Source of the DNA: Lysinibacillus fusiformis
GTDB taxonomy: Bacteria; Bacillota; Bacilli; Bacillales_A; Planococcaceae
DNA length: 64,000 nucleotides
Direction of reading: 5' to 3'
Assembly: GCF_016925635.1 (NCBI RefSeq)
Contig: NZ_CP070490.1
Location: 2,672,001 to 2,736,000 of the forward strand
Shown here: positions 32,441 through 40,378 of the stretch, piece after piece
How the letters are laid out: each line of letters starts with the position of its first letter
Position numbering within the stretch: position 1 is the first letter of the stretch
Made by a program: the position numbers and the translations under genes
The notes under the pieces: generated by a model
Databases searched by the model: none
The model's input: only the letters and a program-made list of their open reading frames with translations
What the model was told of the DNA's origin: nothing

Positions 32441-33334
32441 ATGAAGGAAAAATTAGGTTTTATCGGCTTAGGGAATATGGGTTTACCAATGTCTATTAAC
32501 TTATTAAGAGCAGATTATGAGGTGTATGGCTTCGATACAAATACAAAGGCAATGGAACAATTCGTAGCAGCAGGTGGTATCGGTCTTGAGACAGCTATGG
32601 ATATTGCGAAACAATGTGATATTATTATGACCAGTTTGCCTACCCCTCACGTTGTAGAATTGGTTTTTCAGTCCGAGCAAGGAATTTTACAACATGCAAA
32701 GAAGGGAAGTCTACTGATTGATTTTAGTACTGTTAATCCCGAATTGAATGATACGTTACATTCAGAAGCTAAAGCTTTGGGATTACGTTATTTGGGAGCA
32801 CCTGTCAGTGGGGGTGTAATTGGGGCTGTCAATGCGACATTAACCATTATGGTTGGTGGTGACACAGATGATTATAAAAGTGCTGCTAAAATATTCGAAA
32901 TAGTCGGGAAAAACGTTTATCACTTGGGCACATCTTCAAGTGTAGGAACGCGAATTAAATTACTCAATAACTTAATGATTGGCTTTTACACAGAGGCGGT
33001 CGCTGAAACAATTGTACTTGGCGAAAAAATGGGTATTCAGGCAGACACCCTATATGAAGTCTTAAGTAATAGCTATGGGCAAAGCCGTATTTATGAACGC
33101 AATTATGTGGAATATATGAAAAATGATAATTATGAGCCAGGCTTTTCGACAAATCTACTATTAAAAGATTTGAAGTTAGCTAAGGAAATGGCAGATGAAG
33201 CTGGCGTATCTCTGCGAATCGGTGAAAAATTGGTGGATCTTTACAGTGAAATTGCTCAGCAGGGCTATGGCGAAAATGATATGTCTGCTGCTTATTTAAG
33301 CTTAAAAGAAAAATGTAAGCTAGAACAATTTTAA
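32441..33334 (+). CDS. mmsB: 3-hydroxyisobutyrate dehydrogenase family protein
   Basis: A 297-residue NAD(P)-dependent beta-hydroxyacid dehydrogenase. The Rossmann motif is GFIGLGNMGLPMS. The substrate signature GAPVSGGVIGAVNATL lies near residue 120, and the catalytic Lys is in TRIKLLNNLMIG. It would oxidise 3-hydroxyisobutyrate to methylmalonate semialdehyde, the substrate of the next gene. The start is ATG 32441 after GGGGGAGG; an in-frame upstream ATG at 32390 has no site. It is the first gene of the operon controlled by the divergent TetR gene. Confidence 0.85.
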   Translation: MKEKLGFIGLGNMGLPMSINLLRADYEVYGFDTNTKAMEQFVAAGGIGLETAMDIAKQCDIIMTSLPTPHVVELVFQSEQGILQHAKKGSLLIDFSTVNPELNDTLHSEAKALGLRYLGAPVSGGVIGAVNATLTIMVGGDTDDYKSAAKIFEIVGKNVYHLGTSSSVGTRIKLLNNLMIGFYTEAVAETIVLGEKMGIQADTLYEVLSNSYGQSRIYERNYVEYMKNDNYEPGFSTNLLLKDLKLAKEMADEAGVSLRIGEKLVDLYSEIAQQGYGENDMSAAYLSLKEKCKLEQF

Positions 33335-33349
33335 GAGGAGGAAATGGAT

Positions 33350-34870
33350 ATGACAACAGCGCAAGAGGTTAAAACATTAACACATTTTATTGGCGGTAAA
33401 TTGGTTGAAGGGAAAAGTGGCCGGTTTGGATCGGTATTTAATCCAACAACAGGTGAAGTCATTGCTAAGGTTCCCCTTGCAACGGTAGAAGAAACACGAG
33501 ATGCAATCGAGCAAGCTCAAGCAGCATTTCCAACTTGGCGTGATACATCAGTGGCTAAGCGTGCAGAAATTGTGCTAAAGTTCCGTAACCTTGTTACTGA
33601 AAATATGGAGGAGCTATTACAAATCATTTGTACTGAAAGCGGTAAAACGATTGAAGATGCCAAAGGTGAAATTACGCGAGGACTTGAATCTGTTGACTTA
33701 GCCATCGGTGCGCCTCACTTAATGAAAGGAGAATACTCTGTTAATGTTGGAGGTCAAATAAATGCCTATTCTGCAAAATATCCATTAGGGGTTGTGACGG
33801 CAATTTCTCCATTTAATTTCCCAATCATGGTGCCTCTAGCACAAACGAGTATGGCCATTGCTGTAGGAAATGCGGTTGTTTTAAAGGCATCAGAGCGTGT
33901 GCCAATGACTGCATTGTATGTTAGTGAGCTATGGAAGAAAGCTGGGTTGCCTGATGGCATTTGGACAGTGATCAATGGTGATAAAGATGCGGTCAACGAA
34001 CTTTTAGAAAACCCAACTGTGCAAGCGATTTCATTCGTTGGATCAACTCCAGTAGCAAAGTATATTTATGAAACAGGGTCAAAATATGGAAAGCGTGTAA
34101 CAGCACTTGGTGGTGGTAAAAATAATATGGTCGTGATGCCAGATGCTGATCTTGAACAGGTAGCTAATGCCTTTATTGGAGCAGCTTATGGGGCAGCATC
34201 CCAGCGTTGTATGGCGATATCTACCATTATGCCTGTAGGAAAAGATACTGCAGACCGTCTAGTGGAGATCCTGAAGGAAAAGATCGCTAATCTAAAGGTA
34301 GGCCCATATACAAACCCTGATTCAGATTTTGGCCCTGTTATTTCTCAACAATCAAAAGAAGCAATACTTGCTGCAATTGATCGAGGAGAAACAGAAGGAG
34401 CTTCAGTAGTATGCGATGGACGAGAACTTGACATTGTCAAAGAGTCTAAAGGATTTTATGTAGGACCTACATTATTAGATCATGTAAAGCCAGGCATGGA
34501 AGTTTATGAGCAAGAAATATTTGGCCCAGCTCGTAATGTTGTTCGTGTTGATTCATTGGAGGAAGCTATTGCACTTATAAATAAGCATGAGCTAGGTAAT
34601 GGTGTCACAATCTTTACCAATGATGGGCTAGCAGCTCGAAAATTTACAACAGAAATTGATGTTGGCATGGTAGGTGTCAATGTACCAATTCCTATTCCAG
34701 TTGGCTATCATAACTTCGCTGGCTTTAAAGGCTCTCGTTTTGGCGAGGGGCATATGTTTGGCCCAGATCAAGCACGATTCTTTACAAAAACAAAGACAAT
34801 TTCAGAGCGATGGATGGCAGGCAATGCATCCACAGCATCAACATTTGCATTCCCTAGCAATAACGACTAA
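33350..34870 (+). CDS. mmsA: CoA-acylating methylmalonate-semialdehyde dehydrogenase
   Basis: Converts methylmalonate semialdehyde with CoA and NAD+ to propionyl-CoA (or malonate semialdehyde to acetyl-CoA). The roughly 506-residue protein has the aldehyde dehydrogenase fold with SPFNFPIMVPL, FVGSTPVAKYIYE and the MMSDH form of the central motif ALGGGKNNMVVMPDAD, where the usual catalytic Glu is absent as in this CoA-dependent family. The nucleophile lies in SQRCMAIS, and NVPIPIPVGYHNFAGFKGSR is also characteristic. ATG 33350 fits GGAGG better than ATG 33344. It follows mmsB by 15 bp and completes the distal valine (or myo-inositol) route. Confidence 0.93.
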   Translation: MTTAQEVKTLTHFIGGKLVEGKSGRFGSVFNPTTGEVIAKVPLATVEETRDAIEQAQAAFPTWRDTSVAKRAEIVLKFRNLVTENMEELLQIICTESGKTIEDAKGEITRGLESVDLAIGAPHLMKGEYSVNVGGQINAYSAKYPLGVVTAISPFNFPIMVPLAQTSMAIAVGNAVVLKASERVPMTALYVSELWKKAGLPDGIWTVINGDKDAVNELLENPTVQAISFVGSTPVAKYIYETGSKYGKRVTALGGGKNNMVVMPDADLEQVANAFIGAAYGAASQRCMAISTIMPVGKDTADRLVEILKEKIANLKVGPYTNPDSDFGPVISQQSKEAILAAIDRGETEGASVVCDGRELDIVKESKGFYVGPTLLDHVKPGMEVYEQEIFGPARNVVRVDSLEEAIALINKHELGNGVTIFTNDGLAARKFTTEIDVGMVGVNVPIPIPVGYHNFAGFKGSRFGEGHMFGPDQARFFTKTKTISERWMAGNASTASTFAFPSNND

Positions 34871-34877
34871 TAAAACC

Positions 34878-34906
34878 AAGAGCTGTAGAGACATACAGCT
34901 CTTTTT
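34878..34906 (+). terminator. Hairpin inside the operon, mmsA to bdhA
   Basis: AAGAGCTGTA and TACAGCTCTT pair and are followed by TTTTC. It may reduce read-through and so lower expression of the two downstream genes. Confidence 0.65.
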
Positions 34907-34930
34907 CTAAAAAAGAGGGAGGGATGTAGT

Positions 34931-35692
34931 ATGCAAGGAAAAACGGTTTTTATTACAGGGGCAGCTCGTGGTATCGGCCTTGCCATGGCACAAGCATTTG
35001 CTGAGCAAGGAGCTAATGTAGTGATTACGGATAAAAATGAACAGCTTTTAGAGGAAGCTGTCTCACAAAACCCCTCTTTAACTTCCTTTATATGTGATGT
35101 GACAGAAGAACAAGCCATACGAGAAGCCATTGATTTTACTATTAAAAAATTCTCAACATTAGATATTTTAATCAATAATGCAGGATTTCAACATGTATCG
35201 CTTATTGAGGATTTTAAGACAGAAATTTTTGAGGCTATGCAAAAAGTAATGGTGGTTGCCCCATTTGTGGCGATGAAGTATGCGTTACCACATATGAAGA
35301 AAAATCAATTTGGTCGTATTATCAATATGGCATCCATCAATGGCATCATTGGCTTTGCTGGTAAGGCTGGTTACAATGCAGCAAAGCATGGTGTAATTGG
35401 ACTTACCAAGGTAACCGCACTTGAGGTGGCCACGGATGGAATCACGGTTAATGCCATCTGTCCGGGGTATGTTGATACGGAATTAGTACGTAATCAGTTT
35501 ATGGATTTAGCAAAAACACGAGGTATTCAAGTGGAGGAAGTACTTGAACAAGTGTTATATCCACTTGTACCGCAAAAACGTTTACTTGATGTCTCGGAAA
35601 TTACAGGGCTTGCATTATATTTAGCAAGTGATGTAGCAAAGGGGTTAACCGGTCAAGCCATTCTATTAGATGGTGGCTATACAGCTCAATAG
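34931..35692 (+). CDS. bdhA: 3-hydroxybutyrate dehydrogenase, SDR family
   Basis: A 253-residue classical SDR. The cofactor loop is ITGAARGIGLAMAQ, NNAG is in ILINNAGFQHV, the catalytic Ser-Tyr-Lys set is in MASINGIIGFAGKAGYNAAKHG, and NAICPGYVDTELV follows. The pattern, including FQHVSLIEDF and LVPQKRLLDVSEI, fits D-3-hydroxybutyrate dehydrogenase, which interconverts 3-hydroxybutyrate and acetoacetate. AGAGGGAGGG precedes ATG 34931. It lies in the same direction as mmsB-mmsA behind an internal hairpin. Confidence 0.85.
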   Translation: MQGKTVFITGAARGIGLAMAQAFAEQGANVVITDKNEQLLEEAVSQNPSLTSFICDVTEEQAIREAIDFTIKKFSTLDILINNAGFQHVSLIEDFKTEIFEAMQKVMVVAPFVAMKYALPHMKKNQFGRIINMASINGIIGFAGKAGYNAAKHGVIGLTKVTALEVATDGITVNAICPGYVDTELVRNQFMDLAKTRGIQVEEVLEQVLYPLVPQKRLLDVSEITGLALYLASDVAKGLTGQAILLDGGYTAQ

Positions 35693-35707
35693 CTTAGGAG
35701 GGAAAAT

Positions 35708-36892
35708 ATGATTCAAACAAAAACCATCTTTACCGTTCATTCACCAGGAACGATTGTGTATGGTCGTGATTCATTTGAAGAAGTAGGAGAGTATGCAAAA
35801 AAACTAGGCTCCAAGGCATTAATTATTAGTGACCCAATCATGGACGGCTTAGGCTTTGTCAAGCAATGCTATACGCTGTTAAAGACCCAAGGGATGGAAG
35901 TCGTTTCATATTTAGGGGTGACAACAGAGCCGGTTGATACGTATGTAGCAGAGGGCTTGCAGCTTTTGCAGAAAGAAAACTGTGATGTCATTATATCTGT
36001 TGGTGGTGGTAGCTGTATTGATACGGCAAAGGCGATTGCAGTAGTGGCTACAAACGGCGGCTACATAGGAGATTATATGAAAATGGCAAAGGTTGCAGCT
36101 TATCCGCCAATTCCACACATTGCGATACCAACGACAGCGGGTACAGGCTCTGAAGCAACAGATGCAACTGTTATTACCAATACAAAAAGTGATGTAAAAA
36201 TGATGATTAAGCAACCAGCTTTTATGCCAACTATTGCGATTGTGGATCCTATTTTAACGATTACTTCACCTCCTGCAATTACCGCAGCAACGGGAATAGA
36301 TGCATTGAGCCATGCCATTGAGAGCTATTTATCGCGCTTAGCTCACCCCTATTCGAATGTGCTGGCCTTATCTGCCATGGAATTAATCGTTAATAACATG
36401 ATAAAGGTTTATGAACATGGGGATGATGTTGATGCGAGGGAAGCCATGTCATTAGGTTCGATGCAGGCAGGGCTGTCATTTTCAAATGCTTCTGTTGCCC
36501 TCGTACATGGAATGTCGCGTCCGATTGGTGCACTTTTCCACGTACCACATGGCATCTCCAATGCGATGCTTTTACCAGCTGTACTAGACTATTCAAAAGA
36601 AGCTTGTATAGATCGATTAGCAGATTTAGGACAGTTTTTTAATAAAACAAAAGAAAGTTTATCACAAGAAGAGCTTGCTCAGCTTGCCATTACGTCCATT
36701 AAAGAAATGTGTAAGCATATGAAGATAGGCAATTTAAAGCAATGGGGAATAGGGGAGCATGCTTATTATCAGGCCATACCTAAAATGGCTGAGGATGCTC
36801 TTGCAAGTGGTAGCCCTGGGAATAATCCGAAGATACCAACCAAAGCAGAATTAATGGAGCTATACAAAATGGCCTATACGTATGAGTTTTAA
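35708..36892 (+). CDS. Iron-containing alcohol dehydrogenase
   Basis: A 394-residue group III alcohol dehydrogenase. The NAD loop reads SVGGGSCIDTAKAIA. The metal ligands are visible in ATGIDALSHAIESY (Asp and His) and in HGMSRPIGALFHVPHGISNAMLLP (two His). TTAGTGSEAT is conserved. The family oxidises primary or hydroxy-acid alcohols such as 4-hydroxybutyrate; the substrate here is not determined. TAGGAGGG precedes ATG 35708, which lies 15 bp after bdhA. Its operon position suggests it supplies a semialdehyde or ketone to the same pathway. The transcript would end at the hairpin just downstream. Confidence 0.85.
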   Translation: MIQTKTIFTVHSPGTIVYGRDSFEEVGEYAKKLGSKALIISDPIMDGLGFVKQCYTLLKTQGMEVVSYLGVTTEPVDTYVAEGLQLLQKENCDVIISVGGGSCIDTAKAIAVVATNGGYIGDYMKMAKVAAYPPIPHIAIPTTAGTGSEATDATVITNTKSDVKMMIKQPAFMPTIAIVDPILTITSPPAITAATGIDALSHAIESYLSRLAHPYSNVLALSAMELIVNNMIKVYEHGDDVDAREAMSLGSMQAGLSFSNASVALVHGMSRPIGALFHVPHGISNAMLLPAVLDYSKEACIDRLADLGQFFNKTKESLSQEELAQLAITSIKEMCKHMKIGNLKQWGIGEHAYYQAIPKMAEDALASGSPGNNPKIPTKAELMELYKMAYTYEF

Positions 36893-36900
36893 TAATATAA

Positions 36901-36933
36901 GAGAGCTATTCAAACTAATGAATGGCTCTCTCT
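36901..36933 (+). terminator. Terminator hairpin of the adh operon, copy 1 of a flanking duplication
   Basis: GAGAGCTATTC and GAATGGCTCTC form the stem, but the tail is poor in T. A near-identical hairpin with a full T run is at 37409-37450. Confidence 0.65.
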
Positions 36934-36969
36934 ATGTTGTTGGAAAAAGATCATGTCACTAGTAGAAAA

Positions 36970-37408
36970 AGGCCTTTTGGCAAGGCGAGGGGTTGATTTC
37001 CGTTCCGCCAGCGTCTTTTCCAGGGGGCGTCCGATGAGCCGCTTCACTCACTTACGCTCGCTCCAGGGTCTTCTCTGTGACGCTAAATCCCTAGGAATGA
37101 TGCTAGCTCCACTCCAATCAACCATTCTGCAAAAGTGTCTATTCCTCTTTCATACTAGCAGTAGGGAACAAAATAGCCCATTATTTGTATGATTAGAGAG
37201 GGGATAGACTCTTATTTTCAATGTGAAGAATGATTAGTCACAACAACTATCAATAAAATGAGTAGTGGACACTTTCAATTTATATGTGTGGATTAATGCG
37301 GAAGGCTGCTTGACGCTCGCCCACAGGAAAGCAAGTAGCCTGCAACGGAAATCCATTTTCACCTTTCACAAAAATTCTATTGATGGTTTTGTTTTTTAAC
37401 ACTATGTA
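36970..37408 (-). repeat. Interspersed non-coding repeat, copy B (inverted relative to copy A)
   Basis: This 439-bp stretch is the inverted counterpart of 22765-23142. The core inverted repeats are GATTTCCGTT at 36995-37004 and AACGGAAATC at 37344-37353. Compared with copy A it carries about 50 more bases near its left end (about 37045-37100). Shared blocks reach the outermost bases, so the element is larger than its inverted-repeat core. ORFs across it lack ribosome binding sites. On the right it abuts a duplicated terminator; on the left about 36 bases separate it from the other terminator copy. Confidence 0.85.
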
Positions 37409-37450
37409 GGGAGCTGTTCAAACTAATGAATAGCTCTCTTATATTTTTTT
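37409..37450 (+). terminator. Duplicated terminator, copy 2, beyond the repeat
   Basis: GGGAGCTGTTC and GAATAGCTCTC form the stem with a T run. About 29 of the first 33 bases match copy 1 at 36901-36933. Confidence 0.75.
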
Positions 37451-37552
37451 AGAAAATAAACTAGCAATCTATAGAATTAATATGACATATTCGAGAATAT
37501 ATAGTAAAATTTTAGTGAATCATCATTCATTTTTAACAAAGGGGGAAATGGA

Positions 37553-38320
37553 ATGTTGCAAGGGAAGACTATTCTTATTACGGGTGGATCAAGTGGCATG
37601 GGGCTGTATATGGCTAAGCAATTCGTCACTGAGGGAGCTAATGTTGTCATAACGGGACGTAACGAAGAACGATTAGCAGAGGCAAAGAAATTTATAGCGG
37701 AGGCTGGTCCCTCTATCGAGACATTCCAAATGGATGTACGCGTACCTGAGCATGCTGAAGCTATGCTCGCATTTGCTGTAGAAAAATTTGGTCAAGTGGA
37801 TGGGCTTGTGAATAATGCTGCAGGTAACTTTATTGTACGTGCAGAAGATTTATCACCGAATGGCTGGAAGGCTGTCGTGGATATTGTATTAAATGGTACA
37901 TTCTACTGTTCTTCAGTAGTCGGCAAGTATTGGATTGAGCAAAAAATCAAGGGGTCTATATTAAATATGGTGGCGACTTATGCTTGGAATGCAGGCGCTG
38001 GTGTGATCCATTCTGCTGCGGCCAAAGCGGGGGTACTATCATTGACAAGAACGCTAGCTGTCGAGTGGGGAAAACAGTATGGAATTCGCGTTAATGCGAT
38101 TGCACCAGGTCCAATCGAGCGTACTGGTGGAGCCGATAAGCTTTGGGAATCACAAGCAGCGGCAGCTCGTACACTAGATTCTGTTCCGCTAGGTCGTATA
38201 GGAACACCGGAAGAAATTGCTGATTTAGCTACGTTTATGATGTCTAACAAAGCAAGTTATATGAATGGAGAATGTGTGACATTGGATGGTGGGCAGTGGC
38301 TCAATCAATATCCATTCTAA
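37553..38320 (+). CDS. fadH: 2,4-dienoyl-CoA reductase, SDR family (YkuF-like)
   Basis: A 255-residue SDR for NADPH-dependent reduction of 2,4-dienoyl-CoA during unsaturated fatty acid oxidation. The cofactor loop is ITGGSSGMGLYMA and NNAAG is conserved. The active-site region reads VATYAWNAGAGVIHSAAAKAGV, where Ser sits in place of the usual catalytic Tyr four residues before Lys; this is a feature of the dienoyl-CoA reductase group rather than damage. NAIAPGPIERTGG and DGGQWLNQYPF are also typical. AAAGGGGG precedes ATG 37553. Confidence 0.88.
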   Translation: MLQGKTILITGGSSGMGLYMAKQFVTEGANVVITGRNEERLAEAKKFIAEAGPSIETFQMDVRVPEHAEAMLAFAVEKFGQVDGLVNNAAGNFIVRAEDLSPNGWKAVVDIVLNGTFYCSSVVGKYWIEQKIKGSILNMVATYAWNAGAGVIHSAAAKAGVLSLTRTLAVEWGKQYGIRVNAIAPGPIERTGGADKLWESQAAAARTLDSVPLGRIGTPEEIADLATFMMSNKASYMNGECVTLDGGQWLNQYPF

Positions 38321-38383
38321 AAATGTTTGCATAACAGAGAGCTGGGTTGACGCATACTAAGGGTAAAGAAAGGAGTTTTGCCA

Positions 38384-38623
38384 ATGGGTATGTGGTTAAT
38401 ACCAGCAATTATTGCCATTGTGATCATTTCTGCTATTTCGTTTGTCTATACGCTAAAAATAGCCAAAATGACTTCTGAACGGAAATCTGAAAATGATACC
38501 CCGATTTCAGAAACAGTTGAAGAGTATGCAACGATGTTGAACCCAATTGTTTGGGTCTATGCAATTTTTTTGCTTTTTTTAGGAATCATGATTTTTTATT
38601 ACTGGAGTAAGGCTGGCTATTAG
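38384..38623 (+). CDS. Small membrane protein, 79 residues, unknown function
   Basis: Two hydrophobic helices (about residues 3-24 and 54-74) flank a charged middle segment KIAKMTSERKSENDTPISE. A helical hairpin in the membrane with a polar loop is predicted. AAGGAG lies eight bases before ATG 38384. It follows fadH by about 60 bp. I do not recognise the family. Confidence 0.65.
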   Translation: MGMWLIPAIIAIVIISAISFVYTLKIAKMTSERKSENDTPISETVEEYATMLNPIVWVYAIFLLFLGIMIFYYWSKAGY

Positions 38624-38632
38624 ATAGGAACC

Positions 38633-38671
38633 ATCTTCATTCAGTCATGAAAAGCTTGACTGAATGAAGAT
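38633..38671 (+). terminator. Strong hairpin after the small membrane protein gene
   Basis: ATCTTCATTCAGTC and GACTGAATGAAGAT are perfectly complementary (14 bp). The T run is displaced by several bases, so termination may be partial. Confidence 0.55.
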
Positions 38672-38820
38672 ATACTAAGTTTTTGCTGTATGGGCTAAAA
38701 TAATTCATTGTTCATGAAAAACTCTTCTCGGCCTGGTCATGGTCATACATAGAAAAGTTGTGATATGATGAAAGGGAAGGACTGTTCTACACAGTGAGGA
38801 CAGAAAAGGAGAAGAAGTTC

Positions 38821-39261
38821 ATGATTTCAACTAACAGCAAAGACTTATTAGCAATGCCAATTAGTGAGTTTATCATTTCCTCTGAAAAAGTTGCGCATGT
38901 ACAAATTGGAAATAGTGCGGAACATGCACTCCTTGTACTAACACGTACAGGGTACTCGTCCATACCTGTATTAGATTTGAAATATCGACTTCAAGGTTTA
39001 CTAAGCATGAAAATGATTACCGAATCGATTCTTGGACTTGAGCATATAGAATATGAAAAGCTACCTGATATTAAGGTTGACACTATTATGGAAAAAGAGA
39101 TCGCTGTATTAAAGCTGACGGATACTTTCCAGCGTGCTTTGGATTTAGTCATTAACCACGCTTTTTTATGTGTAGTGGACGAAGATGGTACATTTGCAGG
39201 GATATTAACAAGACGTGTTATTTTGAAGCAATTGAAAAAATATATTTATCAAAAAGAGTAG
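38821..39261 (+). CDS. darB: CBS-pair protein DarB (YkuL/CbpB)
   Basis: A 146-residue protein with two CBS domains (about residues 10-65 and 80-140). Segments GYSSIPVLDLKYRLQGLLSMKMI and FLCVVDEDGTFAGILTRRVIL are typical. In Bacillus this protein binds c-di-AMP and, when free, activates the (p)ppGpp synthetase Rel and pyruvate carboxylase. The start ATG 38821 fits AAAGGAG with nine-base spacing; an in-frame GTG at 38794 lies upstream of that site. Its position between fadH and ccpC matches the B. subtilis ykuF...ykuL-ccpC order, which supports the identification. Confidence 0.85.
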   Translation: MISTNSKDLLAMPISEFIISSEKVAHVQIGNSAEHALLVLTRTGYSSIPVLDLKYRLQGLLSMKMITESILGLEHIEYEKLPDIKVDTIMEKEIAVLKLTDTFQRALDLVINHAFLCVVDEDGTFAGILTRRVILKQLKKYIYQKE

Positions 39262-39267
39262 TAGCTT

Positions 39268-39305
39268 AAGAGGGAACTCAGATGAAAATCATGAGGCCCT
39301 CTTTG
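39268..39305 (+). terminator. Hairpin between darB and ccpC
   Basis: AAGAGG and CTCA on the left pair with TGAG and CCTCTT on the right, followed by a weak T tail. It contains the apparent ribosome binding site of a false upstream ccpC start. Confidence 0.45.
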
Positions 39306-39326
39306 CTTGTATTGGAGGTTTATTGT

Positions 39327-40217
39327 TTGATGGCAACAGAGGCAGAAATTTTAAAAATTTTAGCTGAAGAACGTAATATGCGGAAAGCAGCAGAACGTCT
39401 ATTTTTATCCCAACCAGCCCTTTCACAACGATTGCAAACGATTGAAAAAGACTGGGGTGCACAGTTATTTATTCGCTCACAGAAAGGTCTTACAGCAACA
39501 CCCGCTGGCGAACAGGTGATAGCCTATGCAAAGGAAATGCTGGCTAAAAAGGAAGAGATTTTTGAAACCATACAATCCTTAACAACAAAAGTAAATGGGA
39601 CATTGAAAATTGCCTGTGCATCGATCGTTGGTCAAAACTGGCTACCAAAAATCTTGAAGGATTTTGTAGCAAAATATCCTGAGGCTAAAATATCCCTGAT
39701 GACGGGCTGGAGTTCTGAAATTGTGAAAGCACTTTATGAGGGCGAGGCACATGTAGGTATTGTAAGAGGCCAGGTTGACTGGAAAGGAGAAAAGATCCAC
39801 CTTTTCAGAGATACTCTATATTTAGTGGACAAAGAGGTTAAAACAATTGAAGATGTGTTAAAGACAGACCGTCCATTTATTCAATATAAGAGTGATTCCA
39901 ACTATTATCAAGAAATTCAACAATGGTGGCAGCAGCATTTTGCTTCAAATCCTAGAAAACAAATTTTAGTGGATCAAATTGAAATTTGTAAGCAAATGGC
40001 TTTAAATGGTATCGGTTATGCGATCTTACCTTCTATTACGTTAAATGACCACGACGGCATTCATAAAATACCTCTGACAAATAATGAAAAGGAATTTGGA
40101 CTTACACGTGATACTTGGCTAATTGGCTACGAATCCTCCTTTGAATTGAGACAGGTAGAGGCTTTTGTTGAAGTGGTGCAGGATCATGCACGGTGTTTGT
40201 TTGATTATACTAAATAG
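39327..40217 (+). CDS. ccpC: LysR-family catabolite control protein CcpC
   Basis: A 296-residue LysR regulator. The helix-turn-helix is NMRKAAERLFLSQPALSQRLQ, and the effector domain carries CASIVGQNWLPK, MTGWSSEIVKAL, FIQYKSDSNYYQEIQ and QIEICKQMALNGIGYAILPS, all close to B. subtilis CcpC. CcpC represses citZ and citB and responds to citrate. The start is taken as TTG 39327, eight bases after GGAGG. This places the helix-turn-helix at the normal distance from the N-terminus. ATG 39282 would add 15 residues and its apparent site lies in a hairpin. Confidence 0.88.
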   Translation: MMATEAEILKILAEERNMRKAAERLFLSQPALSQRLQTIEKDWGAQLFIRSQKGLTATPAGEQVIAYAKEMLAKKEEIFETIQSLTTKVNGTLKIACASIVGQNWLPKILKDFVAKYPEAKISLMTGWSSEIVKALYEGEAHVGIVRGQVDWKGEKIHLFRDTLYLVDKEVKTIEDVLKTDRPFIQYKSDSNYYQEIQQWWQQHFASNPRKQILVDQIEICKQMALNGIGYAILPSITLNDHDGIHKIPLTNNEKEFGLTRDTWLIGYESSFELRQVEAFVEVVQDHARCLFDYTK

Positions 40218-40223
40218 AAAATC

Positions 40224-40257
40224 AGGCAGCTCCAGGTTGTTTTGGAGTTGCCTTTTT
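40224..40257 (+). terminator. Terminator after ccpC
   Basis: AGGCAGCTCCA and TGGAGTTGCCT pair with a T run behind. Confidence 0.75.
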
Positions 40258-40378
40258 GCATTGTAGAATTCTTAAGAGTTTATGAATATTCATGAAGATA
40301 TCATAAGAAATGGAACAAAATGCAATCTAAATCGTATAATTATGTAACCATCTATTTACATAAAAAGGGGTTGAGCTT

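Noticed and set aside
36953..37192. ORF inside repeat copy B
   Set aside because: No ribosome binding site; it is not preserved in copy A, so it is not the product of the element.
22765..37408. Composite transposon bounded by the two inverted repeats
   Set aside because: The 14 kb between them holds ordinary core genes (cheV, ppx-ppk, catabolic operon) with uniform composition and no transposase. Each repeat also has its own private flanking duplication.
37970..38030. Damaged active site in the fadH-like protein
   Set aside because: Ser in place of the usual SDR Tyr is shared with the dienoyl-CoA reductase group, so it is a family trait.
39282..39326. Upstream ATG as the ccpC start
   Set aside because: Its apparent ribosome binding site is part of a hairpin after darB, and the extension would push the helix-turn-helix away from the N-terminus.
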